This document shows, one piece after another, positions 36,235 to 46,127 of a stretch of DNA of 64,000 bases (positions are counted from its first letter, which is position 1; each line of letters opens with the position of its first letter). Origin of the DNA: Granulosicoccus sp. Lineage in GTDB: Bacteria > Pseudomonadota > Gammaproteobacteria > Granulosicoccales > Granulosicoccaceae. A program made the translations under genes and the position numbers. The notes beneath the pieces are model-generated. The model saw only the letters and a list, made by a program, of their open reading frames with translations, was not told the origin of the DNA and did no database searches. The stretch is taken from positions 1 through 64,000 of the forward strand of contig JALZVU010000004.1 in assembly GCA_023301795.1 (NCBI GenBank). The letters run 5' to 3'.

Positions 36235-37046
36235 ATGCTACAGATGTAAGAATCTCTAAGCCGGTAGACACCAACACTTACCCCTCGTGGTTATCAGCTA
36301 TAGCAGCCCTCGTGTGCATGTTGATCCTTTGGCAAGTTATTGTCAGCATCACTCAAGTGCCCGCCTTTATATTGCCGGCACCACTAGCGGTCGTTACCAC
36401 CTTCATTTCCAATTTCTCGTTGCTAGCACATCATGCATCCATAACACTCATGGAAATACTGTTCGGACTGCTACTAGGCACCCTGCTTGGCGTCACCAGT
36501 GCTATCACGCTCACGTTATCCACCTCTGCACGGCGTTGGGTTCTGCCACTACTCGTTGTTACTCAATCCCTGCCGGTATTTGCACTCGCTCCACTGCTCA
36601 CATTATGGTTTGGCTACGGCATGGGATCAAAAATAGTCATGGCCACGTTGATCATCTACTTTCCAGTGACTGTGGCGACCTTCGACGGGCTTCGTCATAC
36701 CAGCCGCGCCATGATAGATCTTGCCCGTACACTGGATGCATCACCAACTGCCACCCTGTTACAAATCCGCCTACCGTCAGCGCTACCGTCAATCAGCTCT
36801 GGTATTCGTGTGGCCACTTCGGTGGCCCCTATAGGCGCGGTGGTGGGTGAATGGGTGGGCTCAAGCCAAGGGCTAGGCTTTGTGATGCTGCAAGCTAATG
36901 GACGCATGCAGACTGATCTGATGTTCGCAGCACTACTCTGTCTTTGCCTGCTGGCCTACACGCTCTATTACCTTGTGAATCTGATGCTTGATCTTGCGCT
37001 CTATTGGCAGCGTGATTCGCTATCAGCAGCGCGGGACATTCAGTAA
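36231..37046 (+). CDS. ABC permease of an HMP-precursor importer (ThiX-like)
   Basis: The 271-residue BPD-type permease has five to six helices and the coupling motif ARTLDASPTATLLQIRLPSALP. It resembles SsuC/TauC/ThiX permeases. It overlaps the ATPase gene by 4 bases and is followed 60 bases later by the binding-protein gene. Confidence 0.87.
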   Translation: MNATDVRISKPVDTNTYPSWLSAIAALVCMLILWQVIVSITQVPAFILPAPLAVVTTFISNFSLLAHHASITLMEILFGLLLGTLLGVTSAITLTLSTSARRWVLPLLVVTQSLPVFALAPLLTLWFGYGMGSKIVMATLIIYFPVTVATFDGLRHTSRAMIDLARTLDASPTATLLQIRLPSALPSISSGIRVATSVAPIGAVVGEWVGSSQGLGFVMLQANGRMQTDLMFAALLCLCLLAYTLYYLVNLMLDLALYWQRDSLSAARDIQ

Positions 37047-37106
37047 AACACTATCGCACTGTTTAATCTCTTAATCCAAACTCACTTACCGAGACCCCCT
37101 CACGCC

Positions 37107-38060
37107 ATGACGCGAATCTCCTTGCTGTTCTGCAGCACTATCCTCGTTAGTACAAGTGTGTTCAGTACAAGCGCCACAGCCGCAGAAAAACTCACCGTTT
37201 TACTCGACTGGTTTATCAACCCCGATCATGCAGCCATCATTGTTGCCGACGAGCTGGGATACTTCGAGGACAACGGCCTGGACGTTGAGCTCATCGAACC
37301 TGCTGACCCTAGCCTTCCGCCTAAGCTTGTCGCCGCAGGCAAGGCACAAATTGCGGTTAGCTATCAACCTCAGCTCCATGTACAAGTGGCCGCAGGACTG
37401 CCGTTGACGCGCTTTGGAACACTGGTCTCTACGCCATTGAACTCTTTAGTGGTTCTGGATGATGGCCCGATTAAAAACATCGCTGATTTAAAAGGTCGTA
37501 AAGTGGGGTTTTCAGTGGGTGGTTTTGAAGATGCCCTGCTGGGCGCAATGCTCGAACAACACGGCCTGACACTGGACGATGTAGAGCTGGTAAACGTCAA
37601 TTTCTCACTCTCCCCCTCTTTAATTACCGGACAGGTAGATGCTGTGATTGGCGCTTATCGAAACTTTGAACTCAATCAGATGGATATCGAGGGCTACACA
37701 GGTCGTGCTTTCTATCCTGAAGAACACGGGGTTCCAGCGTTCGATGAGCTTATCCTGGTTACCAACAACGAACTGCGTGATGCGCCTGAGCTCAGCGCCT
37801 TTATGCGTGCAATTGAAAAGGCTACCATCTATGTGATTAATCATCCCGATGAGGCGTGGGAAGTATTCCGCGATTCAAACGCTGATAATCTGGACAACGA
37901 ACTGAACAGACGCGCATGGCGTGACACCTTGCCACGCCTGGCGCTTCGACCAGCAGCTCTGGATAGCAGGCGCTACACGGCCTTCAGTGAGTTCATGAAA
38001 TCACAGGGGCTGATTGAGACCATTGCGCCACTGGACAGTTATACGGTTGAACTCCCATAG
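37107..38060 (+). CDS. thiY: Periplasmic HMP-precursor-binding protein (ThiY/THI5-like)
   Basis: The 317-residue protein has a signal peptide (cleavage near ATA-AE), then LTVLLDWFINPDHAAIIVADELGYFEDNGLDVEL, which is the NMT1/THI5-like N-terminus shared by ThiY. It should capture a pyrimidine precursor and deliver it to the ThiX/ThiZ-like pair. No thiC is present, so import of pyrimidine followed by ThiD phosphorylation would be a coherent salvage route. Confidence 0.85.
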   Translation: MTRISLLFCSTILVSTSVFSTSATAAEKLTVLLDWFINPDHAAIIVADELGYFEDNGLDVELIEPADPSLPPKLVAAGKAQIAVSYQPQLHVQVAAGLPLTRFGTLVSTPLNSLVVLDDGPIKNIADLKGRKVGFSVGGFEDALLGAMLEQHGLTLDDVELVNVNFSLSPSLITGQVDAVIGAYRNFELNQMDIEGYTGRAFYPEEHGVPAFDELILVTNNELRDAPELSAFMRAIEKATIYVINHPDEAWEVFRDSNADNLDNELNRRAWRDTLPRLALRPAALDSRRYTAFSEFMKSQGLIETIAPLDSYTVELP

Positions 38061-38067
38061 CATTGTC

Positions 38068-39087
38068 ATGAACAGCGTGCGCATCGACATCATAGGTGCA
38101 GGTGTTGCCGGCTTGTGCACGGCCAAACACTTTATCGATCGTGGCTGCCACGTGTCTCTCTATGCCCAGAGCATGGGCATAGATGAAAGCTGCTGCTCCT
38201 GGTGGGCAGGCGGTATGCTGGCGCCTTGGTGTGAGAGCGAAAGTGCTGAGCCTCTGATTACACGATTAGGACAGGAAGGTCTTACATTTTGGAGTACCCA
38301 TAGCCCTGAGCTGCGTGCAAACGGGTCTCTGGTGGTGGCTCAGACCAGAGATAGAATTGAACTGGAACAGTTTGCAAAACGCACTACACATCATGAGTCT
38401 GTCAGTGCCACTGACATCGATAGAATGGAGCCTGATCTTGCCGGTCGTTTCACTCATGGTCTGTATTTTGATCAGGAATCTCATCTTGATCCACGAGAGG
38501 CATTGCAATCGCTACTGAGTTCTCTGCAAGACAGTACGCTATTTGATTTACATCAGGGCCAGCACTTGGATGCTCACCAACGACAACCCACACCCAAAGC
38601 TCAATGGCTAATTGATTGCCGTGGCCTGGCTGCCAGCGACGAGCTCACCGACTTGCGTGGCGTGAAAGGTGAAATGTTGATTCTTGAATCAAAAGACGTC
38701 ACGCTCAACAGGCCAGTGCGACTATTGCACCCGCGTTATCCGATCTATATCGTGCCGCGTAAGAGTCATCAGTTCATGGTGGGCGCTACCATGATTGAAA
38801 GCGATGACAAACGTTATGCCAGCGCCCGATCCGTTATGGAATTACTGTCTAGTGCTTACGCACTGCACCCGGCATTTGCAGAAGCAGCCCTTGTTGAAGT
38901 AGGTACCGATGTAAGGCCAGCATTTATGGATAACTTGCCACGTATAAGACGCCGTGGCCGCACAGTGTATGTCAACGGCTTATACCGCCATGGCTTTCTG
39001 TGTGCGCCAGCACTTGCCAGCCGATGTGTTGCGCTAACACTTGATGGAATAGTCGACAACGAGGTTGTAGATGAAAATACGGATTAA
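38068..39087 (+). CDS. thiO: Glycine oxidase, thiamine thiazole branch
   Basis: The 339-residue FAD enzyme has GAGVAGLCTAKH at the N-terminus and the DAO-family C-terminal region PRKSHQFMVGATMIES and GLYRHGFLCAPALA. It oxidises glycine to dehydroglycine for ThiG. ATG 38068 is chosen because the longer frame runs back into thiY. Its 3' end overlaps thiS by 17 bases. Confidence 0.9.
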   Translation: MNSVRIDIIGAGVAGLCTAKHFIDRGCHVSLYAQSMGIDESCCSWWAGGMLAPWCESESAEPLITRLGQEGLTFWSTHSPELRANGSLVVAQTRDRIELEQFAKRTTHHESVSATDIDRMEPDLAGRFTHGLYFDQESHLDPREALQSLLSSLQDSTLFDLHQGQHLDAHQRQPTPKAQWLIDCRGLAASDELTDLRGVKGEMLILESKDVTLNRPVRLLHPRYPIYIVPRKSHQFMVGATMIESDDKRYASARSVMELLSSAYALHPAFAEAALVEVGTDVRPAFMDNLPRIRRRGRTVYVNGLYRHGFLCAPALASRCVALTLDGIVDNEVVDENTD

Positions 39088-39268
39088 CGGACAAGAGACG
39101 TTGGTGAAGTGCCATACGCTCAGTGAGCTTCTTGTGGAGCTTGACCACGAACCGACGTCTGTAGCTACAGCAGTAAACCAGACGTTTATACCCAGACACC
39201 AACGCCAGGAGCATCAACTGTGCGACAACGACATCGTCGACATCATTGCTCCAATGTCAGGAGGCTAG
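39071..39268 (+). CDS. thiS: Thiamine sulfur-carrier protein
   Basis: The 65-residue ubiquitin-like protein ends in the diagnostic Gly-Gly (IIAPMSGG), which is adenylated and thiocarboxylated to supply sulfur for the thiazole ring. It starts within the end of thiO, and GAGG from its own end serves the thiG start a few bases downstream. Confidence 0.95.
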   Translation: MKIRINGQETLVKCHTLSELLVELDHEPTSVATAVNQTFIPRHQRQEHQLCDNDIVDIIAPMSGG

Positions 39269-39272
39269 CATC

Positions 39273-40049
39273 ATGTCATTAACCGTTTATGGTACTGAAC
39301 TGAACTCCCGATTGTTGCTAGGTACATCCCTGTATCCATCGCCAAAGATCATGCTTGATGCCATTGCCGCATCGCAGTGCGAGGTGGTAACCGTTTCACT
39401 CAGACGAGAGTCAAGTACCGAGAAGTCGGGGAACGCCTTCTGGTCATTGATTCGCTCGGCAAACGTACGCGTTTTACCAAACACGGCAGGATGCCACAGT
39501 GTAAAAGAGGCGGTTACAACAGCGCACATGGCCCGTGAGCTATTCGACACTCCCTGGGTAAAACTGGAGGTCATTGGTGAAGACGATACTCTGCAGCCCG
39601 ATGTATTTGGTCTGGTAGAAGCAACACGCATACTGATAGAAGACGGCTTTGAAGTGTTCCCCTACACCACCGACGACCTAGTGGTAGCCGATCGACTATT
39701 AAGCGCAGGCTGTGAAGTGTTAATGCCGTGGGGGGCTCCCATCGGCAGTGGCCGTGGATTAAACAACCGCTACGCACTCACGTCCATGCGCGCACATTTC
39801 CCTGATGTGCCATTAATCGTTGATGCAGGGCTTGGCTTACCATCGCACGCAGCCGATGCCATGGAACTGGGGTATGACGCAATTCTGTTAAACACCGCTG
39901 TTGCCAAAGCCGGTGATCCTGTTGCTATGGCCCGAGCATTCGCAATGGGTATCGAGGCGGGCCACTTGGCGCATCAATCGCAGCCCATGCCCAAACGCGA
40001 TATGGCCGCCCCTTCAACACCTGTCTTTGGAACACCATTTCGAGATTGA
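39273..40049 (+). CDS. thiG: Thiazole synthase
   Basis: The 258-residue TIM barrel has the ThiG sequence features [28 protein letters not shown] with Schiff-base K98, and [14 protein letters not shown]. It builds the thiazole phosphate from deoxyxylulose-5-phosphate, ThiS thiocarboxylate and dehydroglycine. GAGG lies 8 bases before ATG 39273. Confidence 0.96.
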   Translation: MSLTVYGTELNSRLLLGTSLYPSPKIMLDAIAASQCEVVTVSLRRESSTEKSGNAFWSLIRSANVRVLPNTAGCHSVKEAVTTAHMARELFDTPWVKLEVIGEDDTLQPDVFGLVEATRILIEDGFEVFPYTTDDLVVADRLLSAGCEVLMPWGAPIGSGRGLNNRYALTSMRAHFPDVPLIVDAGLGLPSHAADAMELGYDAILLNTAVAKAGDPVAMARAFAMGIEAGHLAHQSQPMPKRDMAAPSTPVFGTPFRD

Positions 40050-40050
40050 T

Positions 40051-40638
40051 ATGCTAAGTCGCTTCTACCTGATTGTTGATAATACTGACGCACTTGCGGC
40101 CTACTTGCAGCTAGGTGTCAGCTGTATACAGCTGCGTATGAAAGATCAGACTGAAGAGCATTACCGTGCGCAAATCCGCCAAGCCAAAACGCTTTGCGGT
40201 GCGCACGACGCAACCTTGATTATCAATGACTACTGGCAACTGGCACTGGATGAAGGTTGCGGTGCGGTCCACCTGGGACAGGAAGATCTGGCACTGGCAG
40301 ATATTGCTGAACTTCGTCGGGCCAATATAAAAATAGGTATCAGCACGCATGACCGAGCAGAACTGGCGACTGCATTGGCGCATGACCCAGACTACATTGC
40401 TTTGGGTCCAATCTATGCAACGTTGCTGAAAAAAATGCCATGGCGTCCACAAGGCCTAGAGAAGCTTGCGCGATGGAAGCAGTCTATCGGCAACATTCCT
40501 CTAGTGGCTATTGGCGGTTTTACGCCTGAGCGTGCACAGGGTGCATTCGATCATGGGGCAAACTCGGTTTGTGTCGTTACTGATGTTGCCCAGCATGCCG
40601 AGCCATTGGAGCGCGTGCGTGAATGGCTAGCCACTTAA
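40051..40638 (+). CDS. thiE: Thiamine-phosphate synthase
   Basis: The 195-residue TIM barrel has LIVDN, IQLRMKD, LIINDYWQLA, AVHLGQEDL, IGISTHD, ALGPIYAT and VAIGGF, the usual ThiE order. It joins HMP-PP and thiazole phosphate. It starts one base after the thiG stop. It is the last gene of the TPP-controlled operon. Confidence 0.95.
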   Translation: MLSRFYLIVDNTDALAAYLQLGVSCIQLRMKDQTEEHYRAQIRQAKTLCGAHDATLIINDYWQLALDEGCGAVHLGQEDLALADIAELRRANIKIGISTHDRAELATALAHDPDYIALGPIYATLLKKMPWRPQGLEKLARWKQSIGNIPLVAIGGFTPERAQGAFDHGANSVCVVTDVAQHAEPLERVREWLAT

Positions 40639-40651
40639 TCACAGGCAAAAC

Positions 40652-40687
40652 GCAGTACTGGACTCAACTATGTAAGTCCAATACTGC
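40652..40687 (-). terminator. Terminator between thiE and gcvP
   Basis: A 13-bp stem (40652-40664 with 40675-40687, GCAGTACTGGACT and near-complement) is fully paired, with one G-U, when read on the minus strand, and is followed there by CGTTTTGCC. It fits a gcvP terminator. On the plus strand it has one C-A mismatch and no T-run. Confidence 0.7.
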
Positions 40688-40709
40688 AAGCGCTATCAGC
40701 GAGCTGTCG

Positions 40710-43580
40710 TCAAACGGTTACCACGGGCTCAAGCGATTCCTCAGCATAGTCTTCCATCGGAGGACAAGTGCACACAAGGTGTCGATCACCGTACACATTG
40801 TCAACACGATTAACCGGCGGCCAGTACTTATCCACTCCCAACGCCCCTGGCGGATAACACGCCTGCTGCCTTGAATACGGACGATCCCAGTCGCCCACAA
40901 GATCGGCTACCGTGTGCGGTGCATTCTTGAGTGGGTTGTTCTTCGCATCCATGCGCCCTTCCTCAATCGCTCTGGCCTCCTCGCGAATAGATAACATGGC
41001 ATCTATAAATCTATCCAGCTCTGCCTTGGGTTCAGATTCAGTAGGCTCAACCATGAGGGTACCTGCTACAGGCCAACTCATCGTTGGAGCATGAAAGCCG
41101 CTGTCGATAAGTCGTTTCGCAACATCGTCCACACTAACATCAGCGTTTGCCGCTAGTGGACGGGTATCCAGAATGCACTCATGGGCAACCAGACCTTTGT
41201 CTGAGCTGTAAAGCACGTTGTAGGCATCTTTGAGCTGGGCAGCAATATAGTTAGCGTTAAGAATGGCAATTCGGGTAGCCTGAGTAAGCCCCGAGCCACC
41301 CATCAACAAAATGTAGGCCCAGCTTACCGGCAAAATCGACGGTGATCCAAAGGGCGCAGCCGATACGGGACCGATCGCATCATCACGCTCCGGATGTCCT
41401 GGCAGAAAAGGCGCTAAGTGAGCTTTAACACCAATAGGGCCCATGCCCGGACCACCACCACCGTGAGGGATGCAAAATGTTTTGTGCAAATTCAAGTGGC
41501 TCACATCACCACCAATTTCACCAGGCTTGGACAAACCCACCATGGCGTTCATGTTGGCGCCATCGATGTACACCTGACCACCGTGCTGATGAGTGATGTC
41601 ACACACCTCAGTCACCGTTTCCTCAAACACCCCGTGAGTGGATGGGTAGGTGATCATGCACGCTGCCAGCTGAGCACTGTGTTTTTCAGCTTTTGCTCTG
41701 AAATCTGCTACATCGATATTGCCGTCCTTATCGCCGTTAACAGGAACCACCTTCCAGCCAGCCATCTGCGCTGACGCAGGATTAGTACCGTGGGCGTTTG
41801 TAGGGATAAGGCACACGTTACGCTCGCCTTCGCCTCTGGAGATATGGTAGCGGCGAATGGTTAGCAGTCCTGCATACTCACCCTGCGCACCTGAATTGGG
41901 TTGTTGGGATATCGCGTCATAACCGGTAATCTGGCAAAGTTTGTCGTTCAGATCATCGATCATATGCGTATATCCTTTAGCCTGATCAATGGGCACAAAG
42001 GGATGCAACTGACCAAATTCTGGCCATGTCACCGGTATCATCTCTACCGTGGCGTTTAGTTTCATCGTGCAGGAGCCTAACGGAATCATTGAACGATCAA
42101 GCGCTAGATCACGATCAGCCAGACGGCGCATATAGCGCGTAAATTGTGCTTCTGATCGGTTTTGATGAAAAATCGGATGCGTAAGAATCGCGCTTGAACG
42201 CAGCAGGCTGTCGGGAAGATGGTATTCACGATTCAGCTGGCTGTCGTCCTTTAGATCAATGCCAAATGCACGCCACACCGCCTCGATAGTCTCAGGGCGA
42301 GTCTGCTCATCAACGCTGATACCCACACGTGTGTCTCCGACACGGCGCAGATTGATGCCGTTGGCAACCGCCGAACTCATGACGGTTTTTTGTAAATGCC
42401 CCACCTCAATCGTGATGGTGTCGAAATACACCTCAGGTTCAATCTTGAAACCGTGCTGCGCAAGTCCTTTGGCAAGACGCGCCGCTTTACGATGAACCGA
42501 TTCGGCAATTGCTCTTATCCCGTTAGGACCATGATAAACCGCATACATGGATGCCATGACTGCCAGCAGTGCCTGCGCGGTACAGACATTCGAATTCGCC
42601 TTCTCCCGGCGAATATGCTGTTCACGTGTTTGTAGTGCAAGTCGGTACGCAGGGTTACCTTGCGAATCAATGGAGGCACCTACAATCCGGCCAGGCATCG
42701 AGCGCTTGTAAGCGTCTTTAACAGCCATATAGGCCGCGTGAGGTCCGCCATAACCCATCGGTACGCCAAATCGCTGTGTAGAACCAACAGCAATATCAGC
42801 ATTCATCTCCCCCGGCGATTTGATAAGGGAGAGCGCTAGTAAATCAGCGATAACAATCGCCAATGCACCATGCTCGTGTAATGCTTTAATGCTGCTCGTG
42901 AAGTCTCGAACGTGACCGTAAGTACCCGGATACTGAAATACAGCACCAAACACATCGCTACTAACCAGATCATCCGGGGAGCCAACAATAATCTCGACAC
43001 CCAAGGGTTCAGCGCGAGTCTTGATAACAGCAATATTTTGCGGATGGCAGTTCTCGTCAACAAAGAATGCCTGACATTTAGACTTCGAAGAACGACGCGC
43101 CATCGTCATCGCCTCAGCCGCAGCTGTTGATTCATCAAGCAGAGATGCATTAGCAATATCCAGACTTGTCAGGTCACACACCATGGTTTGGAAATTCAAT
43201 AAGGCTTCCAGCCGCCCCTGTGAAATTTCCGGTTGGTAAGGCGTGTAGGCGGTGTACCAGGCAGGGTTTTCCAGAATATTGCGAAGAATAGGCGCCGGCG
43301 TGCTGGTGCCGTAATAACCCTGTCCGATAAGCGAGGTATGTAATGTGTTCTTGTTGGCCACCTGGCGCATATAGAACAGCGCATCACGCTCTGTCATCGC
43401 AGGCCCCCACTCAAGAGGTTCGGCTTGGCGAATCGCCGCTGGTACGGCAGCATCAATAAGATCGTCCAGCGTGTTGTATCCAACCGCCTTCAACATGGCT
43501 GCTATTTCAGTAGGCGACGGACCAATATGCCGCCGATTGGCAAAATCGTAAGCAAAGTAGTCAGTGGGCTGGAATGACAT
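40710..43580 (-). CDS. gcvP: Glycine dehydrogenase (decarboxylating), P-protein
   Basis: The 956-residue single-chain P-protein has the N-terminal [14 protein letters not shown] motif and the PLP lysine K700 in [23 protein letters not shown]. It decarboxylates glycine and transfers the aminomethyl group to lipoyl-GcvH. GAGGA precedes the ATG. It follows gcvT by 66 bases; no gcvH lies between them or nearby. Both are under the glycine riboswitch upstream of gcvT. Confidence 0.97.
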   Translation of the reverse strand: MSFQPTDYFAYDFANRRHIGPSPTEIAAMLKAVGYNTLDDLIDAAVPAAIRQAEPLEWGPAMTERDALFYMRQVANKNTLHTSLIGQGYYGTSTPAPILRNILENPAWYTAYTPYQPEISQGRLEALLNFQTMVCDLTSLDIANASLLDESTAAAEAMTMARRSSKSKCQAFFVDENCHPQNIAVIKTRAEPLGVEIIVGSPDDLVSSDVFGAVFQYPGTYGHVRDFTSSIKALHEHGALAIVIADLLALSLIKSPGEMNADIAVGSTQRFGVPMGYGGPHAAYMAVKDAYKRSMPGRIVGASIDSQGNPAYRLALQTREQHIRREKANSNVCTAQALLAVMASMYAVYHGPNGIRAIAESVHRKAARLAKGLAQHGFKIEPEVYFDTITIEVGHLQKTVMSSAVANGINLRRVGDTRVGISVDEQTRPETIEAVWRAFGIDLKDDSQLNREYHLPDSLLRSSAILTHPIFHQNRSEAQFTRYMRRLADRDLALDRSMIPLGSCTMKLNATVEMIPVTWPEFGQLHPFVPIDQAKGYTHMIDDLNDKLCQITGYDAISQQPNSGAQGEYAGLLTIRRYHISRGEGERNVCLIPTNAHGTNPASAQMAGWKVVPVNGDKDGNIDVADFRAKAEKHSAQLAACMITYPSTHGVFEETVTEVCDITHQHGGQVYIDGANMNAMVGLSKPGEIGGDVSHLNLHKTFCIPHGGGGPGMGPIGVKAHLAPFLPGHPERDDAIGPVSAAPFGSPSILPVSWAYILLMGGSGLTQATRIAILNANYIAAQLKDAYNVLYSSDKGLVAHECILDTRPLAANADVSVDDVAKRLIDSGFHAPTMSWPVAGTLMVEPTESEPKAELDRFIDAMLSIREEARAIEEGRMDAKNNPLKNAPHTVADLVGDWDRPYSRQQACYPPGALGVDKYWPPVNRVDNVYGDRHLVCTCPPMEDYAEESLEPVVTV

Positions 43581-43625
43581 GGTTATCCTCTCAATGATTA
43601 TCTATTAGTAAATTACACAGCGTCG

Positions 43626-43653
43626 GCGCTGAATACCGCGCTGTATTCAGCGC
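43626..43653 (-). other. 11-bp perfect hairpin at the gcvT stop codon
   Basis: GCGCTGAATAC and its exact complement flank a 6-base loop; the right arm includes the last codons and the stop of gcvT. It lies between gcvT and gcvP. There is no T-run, so it may be a processing or stabilising element rather than a terminator. Confidence 0.5.
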
Positions 43654-44753
43654 TTATACGAGTGAGCAACGAATGGCAAAGCACAAATCTGCGCTGGATA
43701 CTGTTTGTTGCGGATGGATAACACCACAGGCGTATCTTTTTGCGCATGCGCAATATCAACATACCCCATGGCAACCGGTGAGCCGAACGTAGGGCCAAAC
43801 CCGCCCGATGTGACCTCACCAATAACCGCGCCGTGCTCATCACATACAGGTGCGCCATGGCGTGCAGGTACTCGCCCCGACGGACGGATGCCTACCAGTT
43901 TTCGAGTTGCACCTTCAGCTATCTGACGCTGAACAACATCAGCACCAGGAAATCCACCTTCCTCACGCCGCCGCTTTTGAATGGCCCACAGCAGAGAAGC
44001 TTCAATCGGCGTTGTCTGGGTATCAATGTCGTTTCCGTATAAACACAGACCCGCCTCGAGTCGCAGTGAATCACGAGCACCCAAGCCTGCTGGCTGACAG
44101 TGTTCATGCGCGAGCAACAAACGCGCTACGGCATCTGCTTGATCTGCAGGAATCGAGATTTCAAAACCGTCTTCACCGGTATAGCCTAGCCGCGATACCC
44201 GTGCAGCTACGCCGGCTATTTCGCTCTCAACTGACTCCATGAACGTTAGCTTCTCAACCGCAGGGCAAATGGCTGCCACAATATCGATAGCCTTGGGACC
44301 TTGAAGGGCTATCAATGCCTGTTCTGATTGTTCAACAAGCTCAATGCCATCCAGATTCGCTCGCAGATGAGCAACATCTTGCTCTCGCATAGACGCGTTG
44401 ACCACCACATACAGATAGTCACCTGCATTGGTAACAATCAGATCATCCAGGATTCCACCCTGAGCATTGGTGAAAAATGTATATCTGGATTTGCCAACCG
44501 GCAGATTGACAATGTCTGCAGGTACTAACGCCTCAAGTTTCCTCGCCACGTCGTCACCCTGCAATGTGAGTTGTCCCATGTGCGACACGTCAAACAATGC
44601 AGCCTGCTCGCGGCATTGCTGGTGTTCGGCCATGATGCCTGCCGCGTACTGGACCGGCATCTCCCAACCAGCAAAGTCAACCATTTTGCCGCCGAGCTCT
44701 ACGTGCAGCTCGTAAAGCACAGTGCGTTTGGGGGGCGAGGTTTCAGTGCTCAT
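43647..44753 (-). CDS. gcvT: Aminomethyltransferase, glycine cleavage T-protein
   Basis: The 368-residue protein has the GcvT motifs FDVSHMGQL, KSRYTFFTNAQGGILDDLIV, LIALQGPKA, GYTGEDGFEI and GLGARDSLRLEAGLCLYGND. It transfers the methylene unit from aminomethyl-lipoyl-GcvH to tetrahydrofolate. It is the first gene after the glycine riboswitch. Confidence 0.96.
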   Translation of the reverse strand: MSTETSPPKRTVLYELHVELGGKMVDFAGWEMPVQYAAGIMAEHQQCREQAALFDVSHMGQLTLQGDDVARKLEALVPADIVNLPVGKSRYTFFTNAQGGILDDLIVTNAGDYLYVVVNASMREQDVAHLRANLDGIELVEQSEQALIALQGPKAIDIVAAICPAVEKLTFMESVESEIAGVAARVSRLGYTGEDGFEISIPADQADAVARLLLAHEHCQPAGLGARDSLRLEAGLCLYGNDIDTQTTPIEASLLWAIQKRRREEGGFPGADVVQRQIAEGATRKLVGIRPSGRVPARHGAPVCDEHGAVIGEVTSGGFGPTFGSPVAMGYVDIAHAQKDTPVVLSIRNKQYPAQICALPFVAHSYKR

Positions 44754-44823
44754 GGCGATTCAGGCTCTTCAATAACAATAGACGGTAGACACGACGCCTG
44801 CGCCACGCGCATGCGAACTCGTA

Positions 44824-45002
44824 CCCCCCTGTCTAAAGCCTGAGAGACTGGCAAACACATGTGTTTGCTTACACCGTCGGCGCGGGCTTGTGGCCCGACT
44901 TTCCAGAGTGCTATTACTGTAAGCGGTCCTTTCGCCTGAGAGTTTTCGGGTAGTTTCCCCTTCGGCGGCATCTGAAGTTTGACTCCAGTAGCACTCTCCC
45001 AC
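44824..45002 (-). ncRNA. Tandem glycine riboswitch
   Basis: Read on the minus strand, the first aptamer (from about 45000 to 44926) has GGGAGAGTGCTAC, GCCGCCGAAGGGG and ACTCTCAGGCGAAAGGAC, the standard glycine-riboswitch consensus. The second (about 44912 to 44824) is more diverged: it has GCGCCGACGG and GTCTCTCAGGCTTTAGACAGG. The pair lies 70 bases before gcvT. Glycine binding would switch on the glycine cleavage genes. Confidence 0.93.
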
Positions 45003-45152
45003 TTACAGCTCGGAATACAACGTCCGACAGCCTCCCTATGATCCTGCAATTCCGCTCTAAGGTCAACCACTGCGAAGTTGATTCGCCAGGCAATACACAC
45101 GTGTCCAGTATAAGATAGCAATCATGACCCTCTCGCGAGCACTGTCGACACA

Positions 45153-45914
45153 ATGAGCACTTCACGCCAAACTGTGAAAGCAAGCTCAGACACCCCGAAA
45201 ACCCGTATCAACAAATACATCTGCGAGAGTGGAATTTGCTCAAGAAAAGCTGCTGACAAATTCATTCTAAGCGGAGCAGTTGCCATCAATGGCAAGCAAG
45301 CCAATCTGGGAGAGAAAGTCAGCGCCGACGACAATGTGACTTTGCATGGTGTGGTTATAAAGCCACTGGCCGCCAGTCAGTTAATCTTTATAGCGTTAAA
45401 CAAGCCCGTTGGTGTAGTTTGCACGGCAGCATCTAGTGATAAAAGAAATATTATCGACTTTGTTGATCACCCTTTCAGAATATTTCCCATAGGGCGGCTA
45501 GACAAGGACTCTCAAGGGTTGATATTCCTGACTAACAGATGCGATCTGGTCGATAAAATAATGCATGCCGGCAATCAGCATGAGAAACAATACATAGTCA
45601 CTGTCAACAAACCAATTACCGATGAATTCGTCAATGGATTAGTCAACGGAGTTCCCATGCTCGGCGTTGTCACGAAACCTTGCAAGGTAGAACAACTATC
45701 CGAACTAACTTTCAGCATTACCTTGGATCAAGGGCTAAACCGCCAGATTCGGCGTATGTGCAAACACTTTCACTATTCAGTAACAAAGCTTGAGCGTGTC
45801 AGAATTATGCACGTACAGTTGGCAGAGTTACCCGTTGGAAGCTGGCGTAATTTGAGCAGCGATGAGTCAGCAAAAATACTTCTTGAACTTGATGGCAGTA
45901 CACCAACAGTCTAG
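45153..45914 (+). CDS. rluF: 23S rRNA pseudouridine synthase, RluF type
   Basis: The 253-residue protein has an N-terminal S4 RNA-binding domain ([21 protein letters not shown]) and the RsuA-branch catalytic motif GRLDKDSQG with D117. The C-terminal [15 protein letters not shown] is typical of RluF, which modifies position 2604 of 23S rRNA. It is transcribed divergently from the glycine riboswitch. Its A+T content is visibly higher than that of the flanking metabolic genes. Confidence 0.9.
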   Translation: MSTSRQTVKASSDTPKTRINKYICESGICSRKAADKFILSGAVAINGKQANLGEKVSADDNVTLHGVVIKPLAASQLIFIALNKPVGVVCTAASSDKRNIIDFVDHPFRIFPIGRLDKDSQGLIFLTNRCDLVDKIMHAGNQHEKQYIVTVNKPITDEFVNGLVNGVPMLGVVTKPCKVEQLSELTFSITLDQGLNRQIRRMCKHFHYSVTKLERVRIMHVQLAELPVGSWRNLSSDESAKILLELDGSTPTV

Positions 45915-46127
45915 CGTGCCGTGCAGTTCACTCTGCATTTATCACTCTTTACTCATACCTGTCGCCCTTAACAGTCGCCCGTAGCGGTCGCTCGCAACCA
46001 TCGCCTGTACCAGCCACGCGTATCAGTTAGCCCCCAGCTAATGGCCTATACCACAGCACATAAATCAACAACATGCATACCGTATCGCTAATAAATGTAG
46101 CGTTCAAGCATTGCCTCCCCCGCGTTT

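Noticed and set aside
39287..39631. 114-codon frame antisense to thiG
   Set aside because: thiG is certain and the antisense frame lacks any family trait.
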